A stretch of 64,000 bases of DNA from an uncultured Odoribacter sp. (GTDB lineage Bacteria; Bacteroidota; Bacteroidia; Bacteroidales; Marinifilaceae). Of the stretch, positions 33,815 to 41,833 are shown piece after piece. A model generated the notes under the pieces. The model worked only from the letters and a program-made list of their open reading frames with translations. It was not told the origin of the DNA and did not search any database. The stretch spans positions 1-64,000 of the forward strand of contig CAJTPD010000009.1 in NCBI GenBank assembly GCA_910578105.1, written 5' to 3'. The stretch's first letter is position 1; each line of letters begins with the position of its first letter. Position numbers and translations under genes: made by a program.

Positions 33815-35968
33815 CTATTTCTTCTTGAACAGCCGCTCCAGATCGAGCGACAGCCCCACCGAGCAGGTGGTTCCCGTCGTACTCGGGGAGTTGTTGTAAT
33901 AATAATCGGGGCGGTAATTGAACAGGTTATCGACGGCGAGCGTGACGTTCACACCCCGACATACCCTCTGCGAGAGGCTTAGCTTCCATATCGTGTATCC
34001 CGGATAGGTCTGTTTCTCGGTTTTCTCGTATGAGGTGATTTCGGTATAGACGTCGGTGGTCACCGTTGAGAGGTAACGCCCCGACAGTGCCACGCTCAGA
34101 CCGTAATTCTTCCAGTCCTTGTCATAGGCGATACGGGCGGTTGCCGTATGCGGCCGTGTCGAGGAGAGCATCGGCTCGCCTTTTCTGATGTGTTCGCAGG
34201 TGTAAGCATACGACAGGCGCCATGATATGCCACAGGGGTAACGGCCCGATGCGTTGGCGTCCACTCCGGCCACTTGCAAGCGCGACATGTTGGTGTATAC
34301 CTGCCCGCCCAGCACCTGATTCCACGCCGTGGTGATGCGGTCGTCGACGATGTTGTAGAATCCGGTGACCGTCAGGTTGTGCCGTCCCTTCATATATTCG
34401 GCCGAGAGCGAAAAATTGTGACTCGACTCGGGCCGGAGGTCGGGGTTGCCGTAAATCATGAAGATGTTACCCATGTAGAAGTTCATATACATCTCCTTGA
34501 GCGTGGGTGCCCGGAAACCTCCGGCATAGGAACCGCGCAGGGAGCAGTTGCCTAACTTATACATCAGTCCCAGCTTCGGGGAGAGGTGCGTGAGTTTCGT
34601 TTCCGAGAACCAGTCGAGGCGCAGTCCGGCGATGAGATTGAATTTCTTGTGCGGGTTCCAGTCGAACTGGGCGAAGGCATCTGCCGTATGCTGGGTATGG
34701 CTGCCGTTGCCCTCAAACTGGTACGACATCAGGTAATCGCGCATATAGTCTCCTCCCGCCGTCAGGATATGCTTGCCTGCGAAGGTGTGGTTGTAAAGTG
34801 TGCGGACGGCATGCTGTACGTTGCTGTAATCGCGCACGTCGCGGTCACCGGCCACGAGGTAGTCGCTCTTGTCGTACTGGTCGAACGAGTAAGAAAGTTC
34901 CAGATCGTCCTTGTCCGTGATGGTATAGTTTCCTTTCAGTCCTCCCGTGAAGCTGCGGTAACGGTCCCGGAGGCTCTCCGAGGAGTTGCGCTCGCGAAAG
35001 AAATAGCCTGCCCGTGCCGTGAATCTCAGTCCTTCCGAAGCGGTGAATATCAGACGCTCCTTGACATTGAGCGTGGAGTGGCCGTAGATGGTGCTGTAAT
35101 CGCCGACCTGCGCGTTGTCCGTGCCTTTCGAAAGGTCGATGGCGTCGATTGAGGTGTACTGCACGTTGGTCATGGAGTTGAAGCGTCCTCGGTTAAATCC
35201 CACCGAACCGCCGTACCGCTGTTCGTTGTGCGCGCCGTAGCGTCCGTTGACATTCACCGCCCACGGCTCCTGCGACTCGCGGCTGATGATATTCACCACG
35301 CCGCCCACGGCATTCGAGCCGTAGAGGGACGACGCGGCCCCTTTCACGATTTCGATGCGTTTCACGTTATCCATATTCAGACGGCTGTAATCCACGTTGT
35401 CGAGCGTTTCGCCCGCCAAACGCTCCCCATCGACGAGGAACAGCACCGAGTTACCGCCAAAGCCTGCCATGTTGAGCGAGGTCTGCTGGTTCATCGAGTA
35501 GGAGAACTCGATGCCCGGCAGTTCGGTTTGCAACAGGTCACCGATATGAGTAGCGTCCGTCCGCCTGATGTCCCGCTCGGAGATGACGCGCGTCACAATG
35601 GGCACATCCTTCAACAGCTTGGGGGTGCGGGTTCCCGTCACCACTACCTGGTCGAGCATCATCGGATTCTCTTTCAGGCGGAAATCCACCGTATCGTTCC
35701 GGGTGCCGCCGACGGTCTGCGCCGCGTCGAAATAACCGATGTAGGATGCCGTCAGCGTATAACTCCCGTTATCCGGCAGCCGCAGTTCGTAACGTCCTTC
35801 GGCATCGGTTACCGCACCGAGTGTCGGACGCTCTTTTACCATAATGGTAGCTCCCGGTAAAGGCTCGCGATAGCCGTCAGTTACGGTACCAAGGATTCGG
35901 CGTTGCGCTGCGGCATCGACCGTCAAGAGCAGGCCGAGCAGTAAAAATATAGTCATTCTTCCTGTCAT
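33815..35968 (-). CDS. hmuR: HmuR-type TonB-dependent heme receptor
   Basis: A 717-residue outer-membrane receptor: signal peptide (MTGRMTIFLLLGLLLTVDAAAQ), an N-terminal CarboxypepD-regulatory domain (GTVTDGYREPLPGATIMV), a TonB-box/plug region (DQVVVTGTRTPKLLKDVPIVTRVI) and a beta barrel. The start at 35968 overlaps the hmuY stop (ATGA); longer in-frame extension into hmuY is spurious. The FRAP and NPDL heme-receptor boxes are both present (GGFRAPTLKEMYMN, YGNPDLRPES), but the loop between them has four Met and no His, unlike receptors that use a His there. It imports heme, or HmuY-delivered heme, across the outer membrane. Confidence 0.93.
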   Translation of the reverse strand: MTGRMTIFLLLGLLLTVDAAAQRRILGTVTDGYREPLPGATIMVKERPTLGAVTDAEGRYELRLPDNGSYTLTASYIGYFDAAQTVGGTRNDTVDFRLKENPMMLDQVVVTGTRTPKLLKDVPIVTRVISERDIRRTDATHIGDLLQTELPGIEFSYSMNQQTSLNMAGFGGNSVLFLVDGERLAGETLDNVDYSRLNMDNVKRIEIVKGAASSLYGSNAVGGVVNIISRESQEPWAVNVNGRYGAHNEQRYGGSVGFNRGRFNSMTNVQYTSIDAIDLSKGTDNAQVGDYSTIYGHSTLNVKERLIFTASEGLRFTARAGYFFRERNSSESLRDRYRSFTGGLKGNYTITDKDDLELSYSFDQYDKSDYLVAGDRDVRDYSNVQHAVRTLYNHTFAGKHILTAGGDYMRDYLMSYQFEGNGSHTQHTADAFAQFDWNPHKKFNLIAGLRLDWFSETKLTHLSPKLGLMYKLGNCSLRGSYAGGFRAPTLKEMYMNFYMGNIFMIYGNPDLRPESSHNFSLSAEYMKGRHNLTVTGFYNIVDDRITTAWNQVLGGQVYTNMSRLQVAGVDANASGRYPCGISWRLSYAYTCEHIRKGEPMLSSTRPHTATARIAYDKDWKNYGLSVALSGRYLSTVTTDVYTEITSYEKTEKQTYPGYTIWKLSLSQRVCRGVNVTLAVDNLFNYRPDYYYNNSPSTTGTTCSVGLSLDLERLFKKK

Positions 35969-36624
35969 GGCTGTACCGGGTATAGGTAGTCGATGGTCAT
36001 GAATCCCTTGACGGCCGCGTCGTTCATGAAGTTCATCAGACGGAGTGCCGCAAAGGTGCCGTCGGCAAGACGGAGCAGATAGACTTTGCCCGAGAGCGTA
36101 TAGATGGGCGGCATGGTCGAGGTATCGACATGCAGCCATCCTGACAGAACAGGGTTGTACCAATCCTCGGCGTAGCGGATGATGCCGTCCATCATCTGCG
36201 ACATATCGACTGTTATTTTGTCTGTCGTCCATTTGTCGGAAACAAAGGCCTCCGCGGGAATAGTGTTTATAGCGGACAGCATGCTGAAACCAGCCGCCGC
36301 ACTCTCCATGACGGCTCCGCCGTTGGTCTTGGCATCGTAACGGTGGACGGCGAAGTCCCATTGTTCGGGAGCTTCTTCACCGACAGCCACCGTGGTTGCC
36401 CGCTTTCCGTGCAAATCGACATAGTGCCACTCGGTGTAGTCCGTGGCATCGATGTATATGCGGCCCATATGCGTGGCGTCATCGACGGAGACAAAGCCGT
36501 ATATCTTGGTATCTTCAGGTTGGGGGGCGTCGTAGATCTCCTCAAAGATGCCGTTACAAGCCGAGAGCGATAGCATGGCTATCACTCCCGACAAAAAAGA
36601 AACTGTTTTTTGGTTTACAAACAT
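35965..36624 (-). CDS. hmuY: HmuY family heme-binding lipoprotein (hemophore)
   Basis: A 219-residue lipoprotein (lipobox LSAC; MFVNQKTVSFLSGVIAMLSLSAC). It carries the HmuY pattern: an early 'YGFVSVDDATHMGRIYIDATDYTEWHYVDL' region, 'QWDFAVHRYDAKTNGG' in which the fold is diagnostic, and a C-terminal 'AALRLMNFMNDAAVKGFMTIDYLYP'. HmuY proteins on the cell surface or on vesicles capture heme and pass it to HmuR. Candidate axial ligands (Met or His) cannot be fixed without alignment. It is coupled to hmuR by overlap and lies 18 bp after the calycin-like gene. Confidence 0.88.
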   Translation of the reverse strand: MFVNQKTVSFLSGVIAMLSLSACNGIFEEIYDAPQPEDTKIYGFVSVDDATHMGRIYIDATDYTEWHYVDLHGKRATTVAVGEEAPEQWDFAVHRYDAKTNGGAVMESAAAGFSMLSAINTIPAEAFVSDKWTTDKITVDMSQMMDGIIRYAEDWYNPVLSGWLHVDTSTMPPIYTLSGKVYLLRLADGTFAALRLMNFMNDAAVKGFMTIDYLYPVQP

Positions 36625-36642
36625 CTCTTTATTCGTTTGGGG

Positions 36643-37473
36643 TTACGACTCGGAAGCAGCCGGTGCCTTGCCCGGCAGCAAGGTAATGGTTAGACCGCCC
36701 ATGACGGCAGGCACATTGAATGCGATGGAATAATCGTCCTTTGCGGCGTTGCTCTTTCCCGTCATGGTGAAGGCATAGTCCTTTACATTGTCCCCCATAC
36801 CCATCGACACGGTCCCTTCGCCCGTGAACGTATAATTGTCGCCGTTCTTCTTAATGGTGGCTTTGTCGACCTTGAATGTGCCCCACGTTGCGGATTCAAA
36901 TACGACGGAGAGGGTCTCGTCGCTGTTGGCCGTCATCTTCAGACTTTCATCGTCAGTGTAACGGTTCTGAAAATAGGTGCAACCGGCATTGGTGTAGCCT
37001 TCCCAGGTCCCTGCCAGCAACAGATCGGCTGGTACCTCTCCGGTGATGAAATCGATGGTCAGACCGCCCATGACGCCGGACACCTTGAACTGCATCTGCG
37101 CTTTCTCCCGGGATTCGATGACTGCGGTGTAGGTGCAGTCGTAGGACGATACATTGCCACCCATGCCCATTTTCGTCTGTCCGCTACCCATGAGGGTGTA
37201 GGTGCCTCCGCTTTCACTCATTTGGGCATTAGGTATGGAGAATTCGCCCCAGGAACCGGAGGTGAAGGTCACGTTAGCCGTGCCATCGGCGTTTCCGGTG
37301 ACAGTGACGGTCTCATCCGCCGCACAAGTGTTCTGGAAATAGGCGCACCCGGCAAGGGTGTAACCTTCGTAATTGCCTGCAATGTCTGCGACGGAAGGCA
37401 ATTCCTTCTCATCACTGCATGCTGCCGAGCAGAGCGCTACGACAGCCATCGTTAAAATCGTTTTGAATTTCAT
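36643..37473 (-). CDS. Calycin-like lipoprotein with tandem domain, first gene of the hmu operon
   Basis: A 276-residue lipoprotein (lipobox CSAAC) made of two copies of a ~125-residue beta-barrel unit. Compare GNYEGYTLAGCAYFQNTC with GTWEGYTNAGCTYFQNRY, GSWGEFSIPNAQM with ATWGTFKVDKATI, and VSGVMGGLTIDFI with VPAVMGGLTITLL. This is the calycin-like family seen near hmu loci in Bacteroidota. It is probably a surface ligand-binding protein that helps capture heme or porphyrin; that role is inferred from position and fold. As first gene it is the most highly transcribed, from a promoter with an internal palindrome. Confidence 0.8.
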   Translation of the reverse strand: MKFKTILTMAVVALCSAACSDEKELPSVADIAGNYEGYTLAGCAYFQNTCAADETVTVTGNADGTANVTFTSGSWGEFSIPNAQMSESGGTYTLMGSGQTKMGMGGNVSSYDCTYTAVIESREKAQMQFKVSGVMGGLTIDFITGEVPADLLLAGTWEGYTNAGCTYFQNRYTDDESLKMTANSDETLSVVFESATWGTFKVDKATIKKNGDNYTFTGEGTVSMGMGDNVKDYAFTMTGKSNAAKDDYSIAFNVPAVMGGLTITLLPGKAPAASES

Positions 37474-37505
37474 ATCTGCTGTTTTTTAGATTTATTTACT
37501 AGCGG

Positions 37506-37537
37506 CAAAATTACCCGTGGATTCCACGGCGGGCAAT
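37506..37537 (-). promoter_or_regulatory. hmu operon promoter with operator-like palindrome in the spacer
   Basis: On the minus strand ATTG (37537-37534), 20 bp, TAATTTTG (37513-37506) fits the Bacteroidota consensus except for one base in the -33 box. The spacer holds CCGTGGATTCCACGG (37515-37529), a perfect 7-1-7 dyad, which is an ideal place for a repressor. Confidence 0.65.
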
Positions 37538-37593
37538 ACTCCGATTTTAGTATTTTGAAACGCTATTATACACTACCTTTCACTATTTTTTGG

Positions 37594-37626
37594 TATTGCC
37601 TGTTATTATATAGGTAAGTAACTTTG
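37594..37626 (+). promoter_or_regulatory. Promoter of the hemerythrin-LuxR regulator gene
   Basis: ATTG (37594-37597), 21 bp, TAACTTTG (37619-37626), about 30 bp upstream of the start codon. Divergent from the hmu promoter. Confidence 0.55.
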
Positions 37627-37655
37627 CAACCGTAAACAGAGATTTTCAAAAAGGG

Positions 37656-38615
37656 ATGAATGATTTGAACAGTTATCAGGCGGGCGATAAAATGCGCGAT
37701 TTGGTTCGGAATAACAGTGCGTTGATTCTGGTCATGGGGCGTTTCGATATTTCTTTGGGCTTCGGCGATAAATCGGTCCGGGAGGTGTGCCGGACGCATT
37801 ATGTGGACGAGAAAACTTTTTTGGCGGTAGTGAATTATGTAGCGGGACGGGATTACCATTTTAAGGATGTCTCGTTACCCTCGCTGGTCCGGTACCTGAA
37901 ACAGTCGCACGAGTATTTTCTGGATTTCAACCTCCCGGGCATCCGCCGCAAACTGATCGAAGCCGTCGATTGTTCGGGAGGCAACGATATCGCCATGCTC
38001 ATCATCCGTTTCTACGACGAGTATGTCCAGGCGGTTCGGAAACACATGGAGTATGAGAATGATGTGGTGTTCTCTTATGTTGAGCAATTGTCGCAAGGTC
38101 ATTTGAAGCGTAGCTACACCATCTCCGAATTTGCGAGTAAGCACGCGCCCATAGGCGACAAACTCAAAGAGTTGAAGGACGTTATCATCCGTTGCTATCC
38201 CGAAAAGAACAACTACCTGCTGAATGCGGCTTTACTGGAAATCATTTCGTGCGAGCAGGATTTGACATCGCACTGCATGATTGAGGACAAACTGTTTGTT
38301 CCTGCCGTCAAGCTCATCGAGCAGCAGTTAAGAAAGAAGGGCGATACGGTCTATGTGGACAAGACCGACCCGGATGTTCCCGACAGGAAAGACAAATTGG
38401 ATGCGCTCAGCGACAGGGAGAAAGACATTATCGCCTGCGTGACGAAGGGGATGAGCAACAAGGAGATTGCCGAGGAATTGTATCTTTCGGTGCATACCGT
38501 CACTACGCACCGCCGGAATATCTCGAACAAATTGCAGATCCACACGACCGCCGGTCTGACGATTTACGCCATCGCCAATAAATTGGTCAATATCGAGGAT
38601 ATACAGGTAGGATAG
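37656..38615 (+). CDS. Hemerythrin (RIC/YtfE-like)-LuxR fusion transcriptional regulator
   Basis: A 319-residue fusion. Residues about 1-60 resemble the ScdA/RIC N-terminal domain, but the usual CC(G)G cysteine pair is replaced (RFDISLGFGDKSVREVC). Residues about 75-225 form a four-helix hemerythrin domain with ligands H85, H130xxxE134, H163 and H206xxxE210, the spacing of the di-iron site in RIC/YtfE proteins. Residues about 250-312 are a LuxR/GerE HTH (LSDREKDIIACVTKGMSNKEIAEELYLSVHTVTTHRRNISNKL). It should sense iron, oxygen or NO through the di-iron centre and control DNA. It is divergent from the heme operon, sharing a 180-bp regulatory region, so the hmu operon is the likely target. Confidence 0.85.
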   Translation: MNDLNSYQAGDKMRDLVRNNSALILVMGRFDISLGFGDKSVREVCRTHYVDEKTFLAVVNYVAGRDYHFKDVSLPSLVRYLKQSHEYFLDFNLPGIRRKLIEAVDCSGGNDIAMLIIRFYDEYVQAVRKHMEYENDVVFSYVEQLSQGHLKRSYTISEFASKHAPIGDKLKELKDVIIRCYPEKNNYLLNAALLEIISCEQDLTSHCMIEDKLFVPAVKLIEQQLRKKGDTVYVDKTDPDVPDRKDKLDALSDREKDIIACVTKGMSNKEIAEELYLSVHTVTTHRRNISNKLQIHTTAGLTIYAIANKLVNIEDIQVG

Positions 38616-38984
38616 ACATAGGGGAGCGTCCGGAAAAATCGGATGAATTTATTTTTGTATTCGATTTATTCGCTATCTTTGCAGCCGGAAATTGACGATG
38701 CAGACGATGGGAATTGTCTGCGGACAGTCAAGCAAATATGTATTCATTATCAGTTATCTTTTTATCCGTATCTACTTTTAGCGCAAGCCGGCTCAAAAGC
38801 GACACATCGTTTGTCAACAAGCGTTTTTATCTCCTGATTACCTTTATTTTCCAGACCATTTTCTGGAACGTTCTCCAGTAGTTTAGCAGGCTGCCGGCCG
38901 ACGATTTTGCACGATGCCATCCGGTGTCCGTGCTTATTTTCATGTATTTGTATCATCCAACAAATTCTATAATTATCAAAAATA
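38616..38984. other. Intergenic region before the decayed efflux genes
   Basis: A TATCTTTG box (38674-38681) with TTTG 16 bp upstream is a near-consensus promoter. A 48-codon frame (38738-38884, MYSLSVIFLSVSTFSA...) has a signal-like start but no recognisable continuation; I do not call it a gene. Confidence 0.35.
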
Positions 38985-39500
38985 ATGACGAAAACCATTT
39001 ATCTTTTTACCGTTTTTGTCCTGCTGTCGGCCTCGTCGCTGCAAGGTCAGACGCCGTTCAACATGACCATAGAGGAGCTGTTTCGTTTGGCGGACACGCA
39101 AAATTCCGACATTGGCGCGGCCGGGCAAGCTTACATTATGAAACAGAAAATTCGCCGCATACTTCAGAATATGACGGTCACCCTGCTCATCGCCTTCGGC
39201 TTTGCCTGGATCGGCTATAAATTTATCGGCTTCACGTCATCCACCTATACCGACAACGCACAGGTTTACCAACGGCTCGTACCTGTCAACAGCCGGGTGC
39301 AAGGCTTCGTCAAAGAGGTGTATTTCGACGATTATGTCAAGGTACGCAAGGGCGACACGCTTGCCTTGGTGGAAGACACCGATTTCCGGCTCGCTCAAGC
39401 GCGGGCACACCTCCAGAATGCCCTGTCGGGTAAGGATGCCGCCGTGACGGCAGCCTCCACCTCTGCAAACGACATTACCGTGACGGACGATACCTATGTA
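38985..39500 (+). pseudogene. Fused remnants of a TolC-like and an HlyD/EmrA-like efflux gene
   Basis: The first ~40 codons are a TolC-type start: signal peptide then TPFNMTIEELFRLADTQNSDI. The sequence then jumps to a complete start of a membrane fusion protein at 39137 (MKQKIRRILQNMTVTLLIAF; STYTDNAQVYQRLVPVNSRV; VKEVYFDDYVKVRKGDTLAL), which in turn stops being HlyD-like near 39490 and continues as an unrelated Cys/His-rich read-through. Two internal deletions thus collapsed an outer-membrane-factor/adaptor/MFS operon. Neither protein can be functional. Confidence 0.75.
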
Positions 39501-39501
39501 A

Positions 39502-39780
39502 GAACTATACGGAATCATCATGGGTGCCATTCTCGCGTTTTTCATTTTGGTGCATTTGAAGTGGCGCATGAAAACATTCTTCTTCGTCTGTTTTGTACTC
39601 GTGACGTTTTACCTCATTGCTTCTTATTTTCTCATAGCTCCGTCTACGGAGGCCTGGCAGTTTTACCTTCCGCTGTTTGCGTTCGGGGCGGCGGAGGTGA
39701 TGATGGAGACCGGTGCAACCTTTATTCTGGCGCATACTATTGTTTGTGCCCAGAATCGTCTCTGTGGCCCGATGGATTAG
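39502..39780 (+). pseudogene. Remnant of an EmrB-type MFS transporter
   Basis: In the +1 frame relative to the HlyD remnant: ELYGIIMGAILAFFILVHLK, WRMKTFFFVCFVLVTFYLIA and WQFYLPLFAFGAAEVMMETG, parts of late helices of a 14-TM MFS pump. It lacks its beginning and breaks off after 92 codons. It completes the picture of a once intact tripartite efflux operon. Confidence 0.65.
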
Positions 39781-40084
39781 AATTACCAGAATAACATAGG
39801 AGAATTGCGATAGCGGTTTAACCACCACACCATCTGCAAAGTTATTCGGTCATGCCAATATAAAATATAAATCATATCAACATCAAATCTTTTGCTATCT
39901 GACAGTATGGAGAAACCGACGGCAAGGAATAAACATTAGAATTAGTCTAAAATCGCAAAAACAGTGACCATCGTGATTTTGTTTATAAAAGGTTTTTGAA
40001 CTTCACTGTTTTTTGTAGTTTTGTATTGCCTTGGAAGGAGTCGCCGAGAATTCTTGCAGCCCTCGAACAGGTTCGGATTCAGTT
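39781..40084. other. Intergenic debris
   Basis: No gene on either strand. A TAGTTTTG box (40016-40023) with TTTG 17 bp upstream (39995-39998) is a suboptimal promoter that might serve the SMR remnant and the PNPOx gene. Confidence 0.3.
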
Positions 40085-40316
40085 ATGAATTGGATAATTC
40101 TGATTGTCACCGGCTTCTGTGAGGTCGGCTTTACTTACTGCCTCGGATGTGCAAAGTCTGCCGATAGGTACAGCCTATGCCGTATGGATCGGTATCGGGG
40201 GTGTCGGACCGGTTTTGGTGGGAATCTTCTTTTTCCATGAACCGGCAACTTTTGGGCGTTTGTTTTTTATTTTCACGCTGGTTTCATCCATTATTGACCT
40301 TAAAATTATATCATAA
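40085..40316 (+). pseudogene. Internally deleted small multidrug resistance (SMR) transporter
   Basis: From the ATG at 40085 the frame gives MNWIILIVTGFCEVGFTYCLG, the first SMR helix with its essential Glu. It then leaves the frame; a second frame supplies LPIGTAYAVWIGIGGVGPVL, VGIFFFHEPATFGRLFFIFT and LVSSIIDLKIIS, the third and fourth helices. The second helix (about 30-35 residues) is deleted at about 40155 with a frame change. It was a QacE/SugE-type drug/proton antiporter, now dead. Confidence 0.75.
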
Positions 40317-40319
40317 GCC

Positions 40320-40808
40320 ATGGAATTTCGCAAAATGCGGCGTTCACGCCAACAGCTCACAAAATCAGAATGTGATGCCATATTGTCAAAGACAACCTCC
40401 GGCACACTTGCCCTGCTCGGTGATAACGGCTATCCGTATGCTGTTCCTATAAGTTATGTATATGCTGACGGCAGGCTATATTTTCATAGTGCCAAAATGG
40501 GTCATAAGGTAGATGCCATAAGACGGTATGACAAAGCGTCATTCTGTGTCATTGCCGCCGATGATGTCCAACCGTCTGAGTTTACAACCTATTTCCGAAG
40601 CGTCATTGCCTTCGGGAAAATTCAAATTATCGAATCCGAGAGCGAAAGGATGTATGCGGCATCCTTGTTGGGTGCGAGATACAATCCCGGTGATGACACA
40701 GGATTGCAAAAAGAGTTGGAAAAAGGTCTGTCGCACATGCTTATTCTCCGTCTCGACATTGAGCATTTGACAGGCAAAGAAGCTATTGAACTTGTGAGAA
40801 AGAGATGA
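40320..40808 (+). CDS. PNPOx-fold flavoprotein (Nim-like)
   Basis: A 162-residue pyridoxamine 5'-phosphate oxidase-like protein (MEFRKMRRSRQQLTKSECDAIL; TSGTLALLGDNGYPYAVPIS; YFHSAKMGHKVDAIRRYDKA; FTTYFRSVIAFGKI). The 'G.PYAVP.SYVY.DG..YFH.A..GHK.DA' signature is shared with the nitroimidazole-resistance Nim proteins and their housekeeping relatives. It probably binds FMN or heme and may reduce nitro compounds or other small molecules. Whether it confers nitroimidazole resistance cannot be told from sequence. It follows the SMR remnant by 3 bp. Confidence 0.85.
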   Translation: MEFRKMRRSRQQLTKSECDAILSKTTSGTLALLGDNGYPYAVPISYVYADGRLYFHSAKMGHKVDAIRRYDKASFCVIAADDVQPSEFTTYFRSVIAFGKIQIIESESERMYAASLLGARYNPGDDTGLQKELEKGLSHMLILRLDIEHLTGKEAIELVRKR

Positions 40809-40866
40809 ATAGTATATTCTGCGACATATACATCTCAAAGAACACAAAACCTTCAGGCATTCCGCA

Positions 40867-41712
40867 TTATTCCGCCTCCTCCCGGACCGCACTGCCGTTA
40901 CGGAACTCCAGCGGCGAACAATTGGTCTTGCGCCGGAAAAAACGGCACATATACGATGCGTCCTCGAAATTCAGCAGGTCGGCGATTTCGGAGACGGACA
41001 GCCGCGTATCGATAAGGTAACTTTTCATCTCGACAAGCAGTTGCTGTTCAATCAGTGTTTTCGGCGACATGCCGTAAGCGCGGCGGCATACCTTATTCAG
41101 ATAATCCGGCGTTATATTCAACGCTTTCGCATAAAAAGAGACCGACCTTTCCCGGACCGCGTGCTTTGTCAGCAGCGACCATAGCCGCGTGATAATATCC
41201 CACGCCCGATCCTTATGCGCATGGATTTTCGTTTCGACAGCCTTGCCGAGTTCGGCATTGATGGCAATAAAAAGATTGTAAACGTTGTTGTTGAGCAAAA
41301 CCGAACGGTCGGGGCCGTCAAGATGCGTCAGTATCCACTCCATCTGTTCCAGCCATCCCGATACGAGGCTTCGTTGCTCCGGCGACAACCTTAATATCGG
41401 AATATGATGAAGGTAATCCCACAAGGATACGCTGGTAATCCGGTAATAGGCGGCTTCGAGCATGGGCTCGGACAAAGCGACATAACGGGCCGAAAATCCG
41501 GCCGACACTTCCGATACCGAAAAATAGACATCGGAGGTCAGAACGGCAAGGTCATTCTTGCGGAAAACCATTTTCTGCATATTCGCCGCCACGGTCGCTC
41601 TGCCGCCCGTACAGAGCAGGAACACACACCCGTCGGTTCTGATGACACGTCCGATGCTTTTCTTCCAGTCGGTTATGCCGCTCGATTCACTCTGATATGT
41701 CGATGTATTCAT
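40867..41712 (-). CDS. AraC-family regulator, divergent from the MATE pump
   Basis: A 281-residue protein with an N-terminal cupin-like sensing domain (CVFLLCTGGRATVAANMQKMVFRKNDLAVL) and C-terminal double HTH (SVSFYAKALNITPDYLNKVC; LSVSEIADLLNFEDASYMCRFFRRKTNCSPLEFR). A TAATTTTG box (minus strand, 41724-41717) sits just upstream. It is divergent from and close to the MATE gene, so it probably activates that gene in response to an unknown substrate. Confidence 0.9.
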   Translation of the reverse strand: MNTSTYQSESSGITDWKKSIGRVIRTDGCVFLLCTGGRATVAANMQKMVFRKNDLAVLTSDVYFSVSEVSAGFSARYVALSEPMLEAAYYRITSVSLWDYLHHIPILRLSPEQRSLVSGWLEQMEWILTHLDGPDRSVLLNNNVYNLFIAINAELGKAVETKIHAHKDRAWDIITRLWSLLTKHAVRERSVSFYAKALNITPDYLNKVCRRAYGMSPKTLIEQQLLVEMKSYLIDTRLSVSEIADLLNFEDASYMCRFFRRKTNCSPLEFRNGSAVREEAE

Positions 41713-41833
41713 AGCGCAAAATTAGGCAAAATCTTACTGCCGGCAAGTCGGATGTATTGAAAAGTACCATAAGCCACCGAAAAAACACCCCTTCCGCCCT
41801 GGGGAGAATATCTAAATTCGCAGCCTGTATTCA

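Noticed and set aside
29571..33899. Many long frames on the plus strand opposite hmuS and hmuR
   Set aside because: They are shadows caused by GC-rich codon bias of the real minus-strand genes: His/Arg/Pro-rich, with no domains.
35228..35860. Plus-strand 210-codon frame within hmuR
   Set aside because: Shadow of the receptor plug and barrel coding sequence, with no recognisable domain.
38738..38884. 48-codon frame with a signal-like start upstream of the efflux remnants
   Set aside because: Hydrophobic start but no conserved continuation, and it lies in a degraded region; noted only as intergenic content.
40320..40808. Calling the PNPOx-like protein a nim nitroimidazole-resistance gene
   Set aside because: The fold is shared with many non-resistance relatives; sequence motifs alone do not justify a nim symbol.
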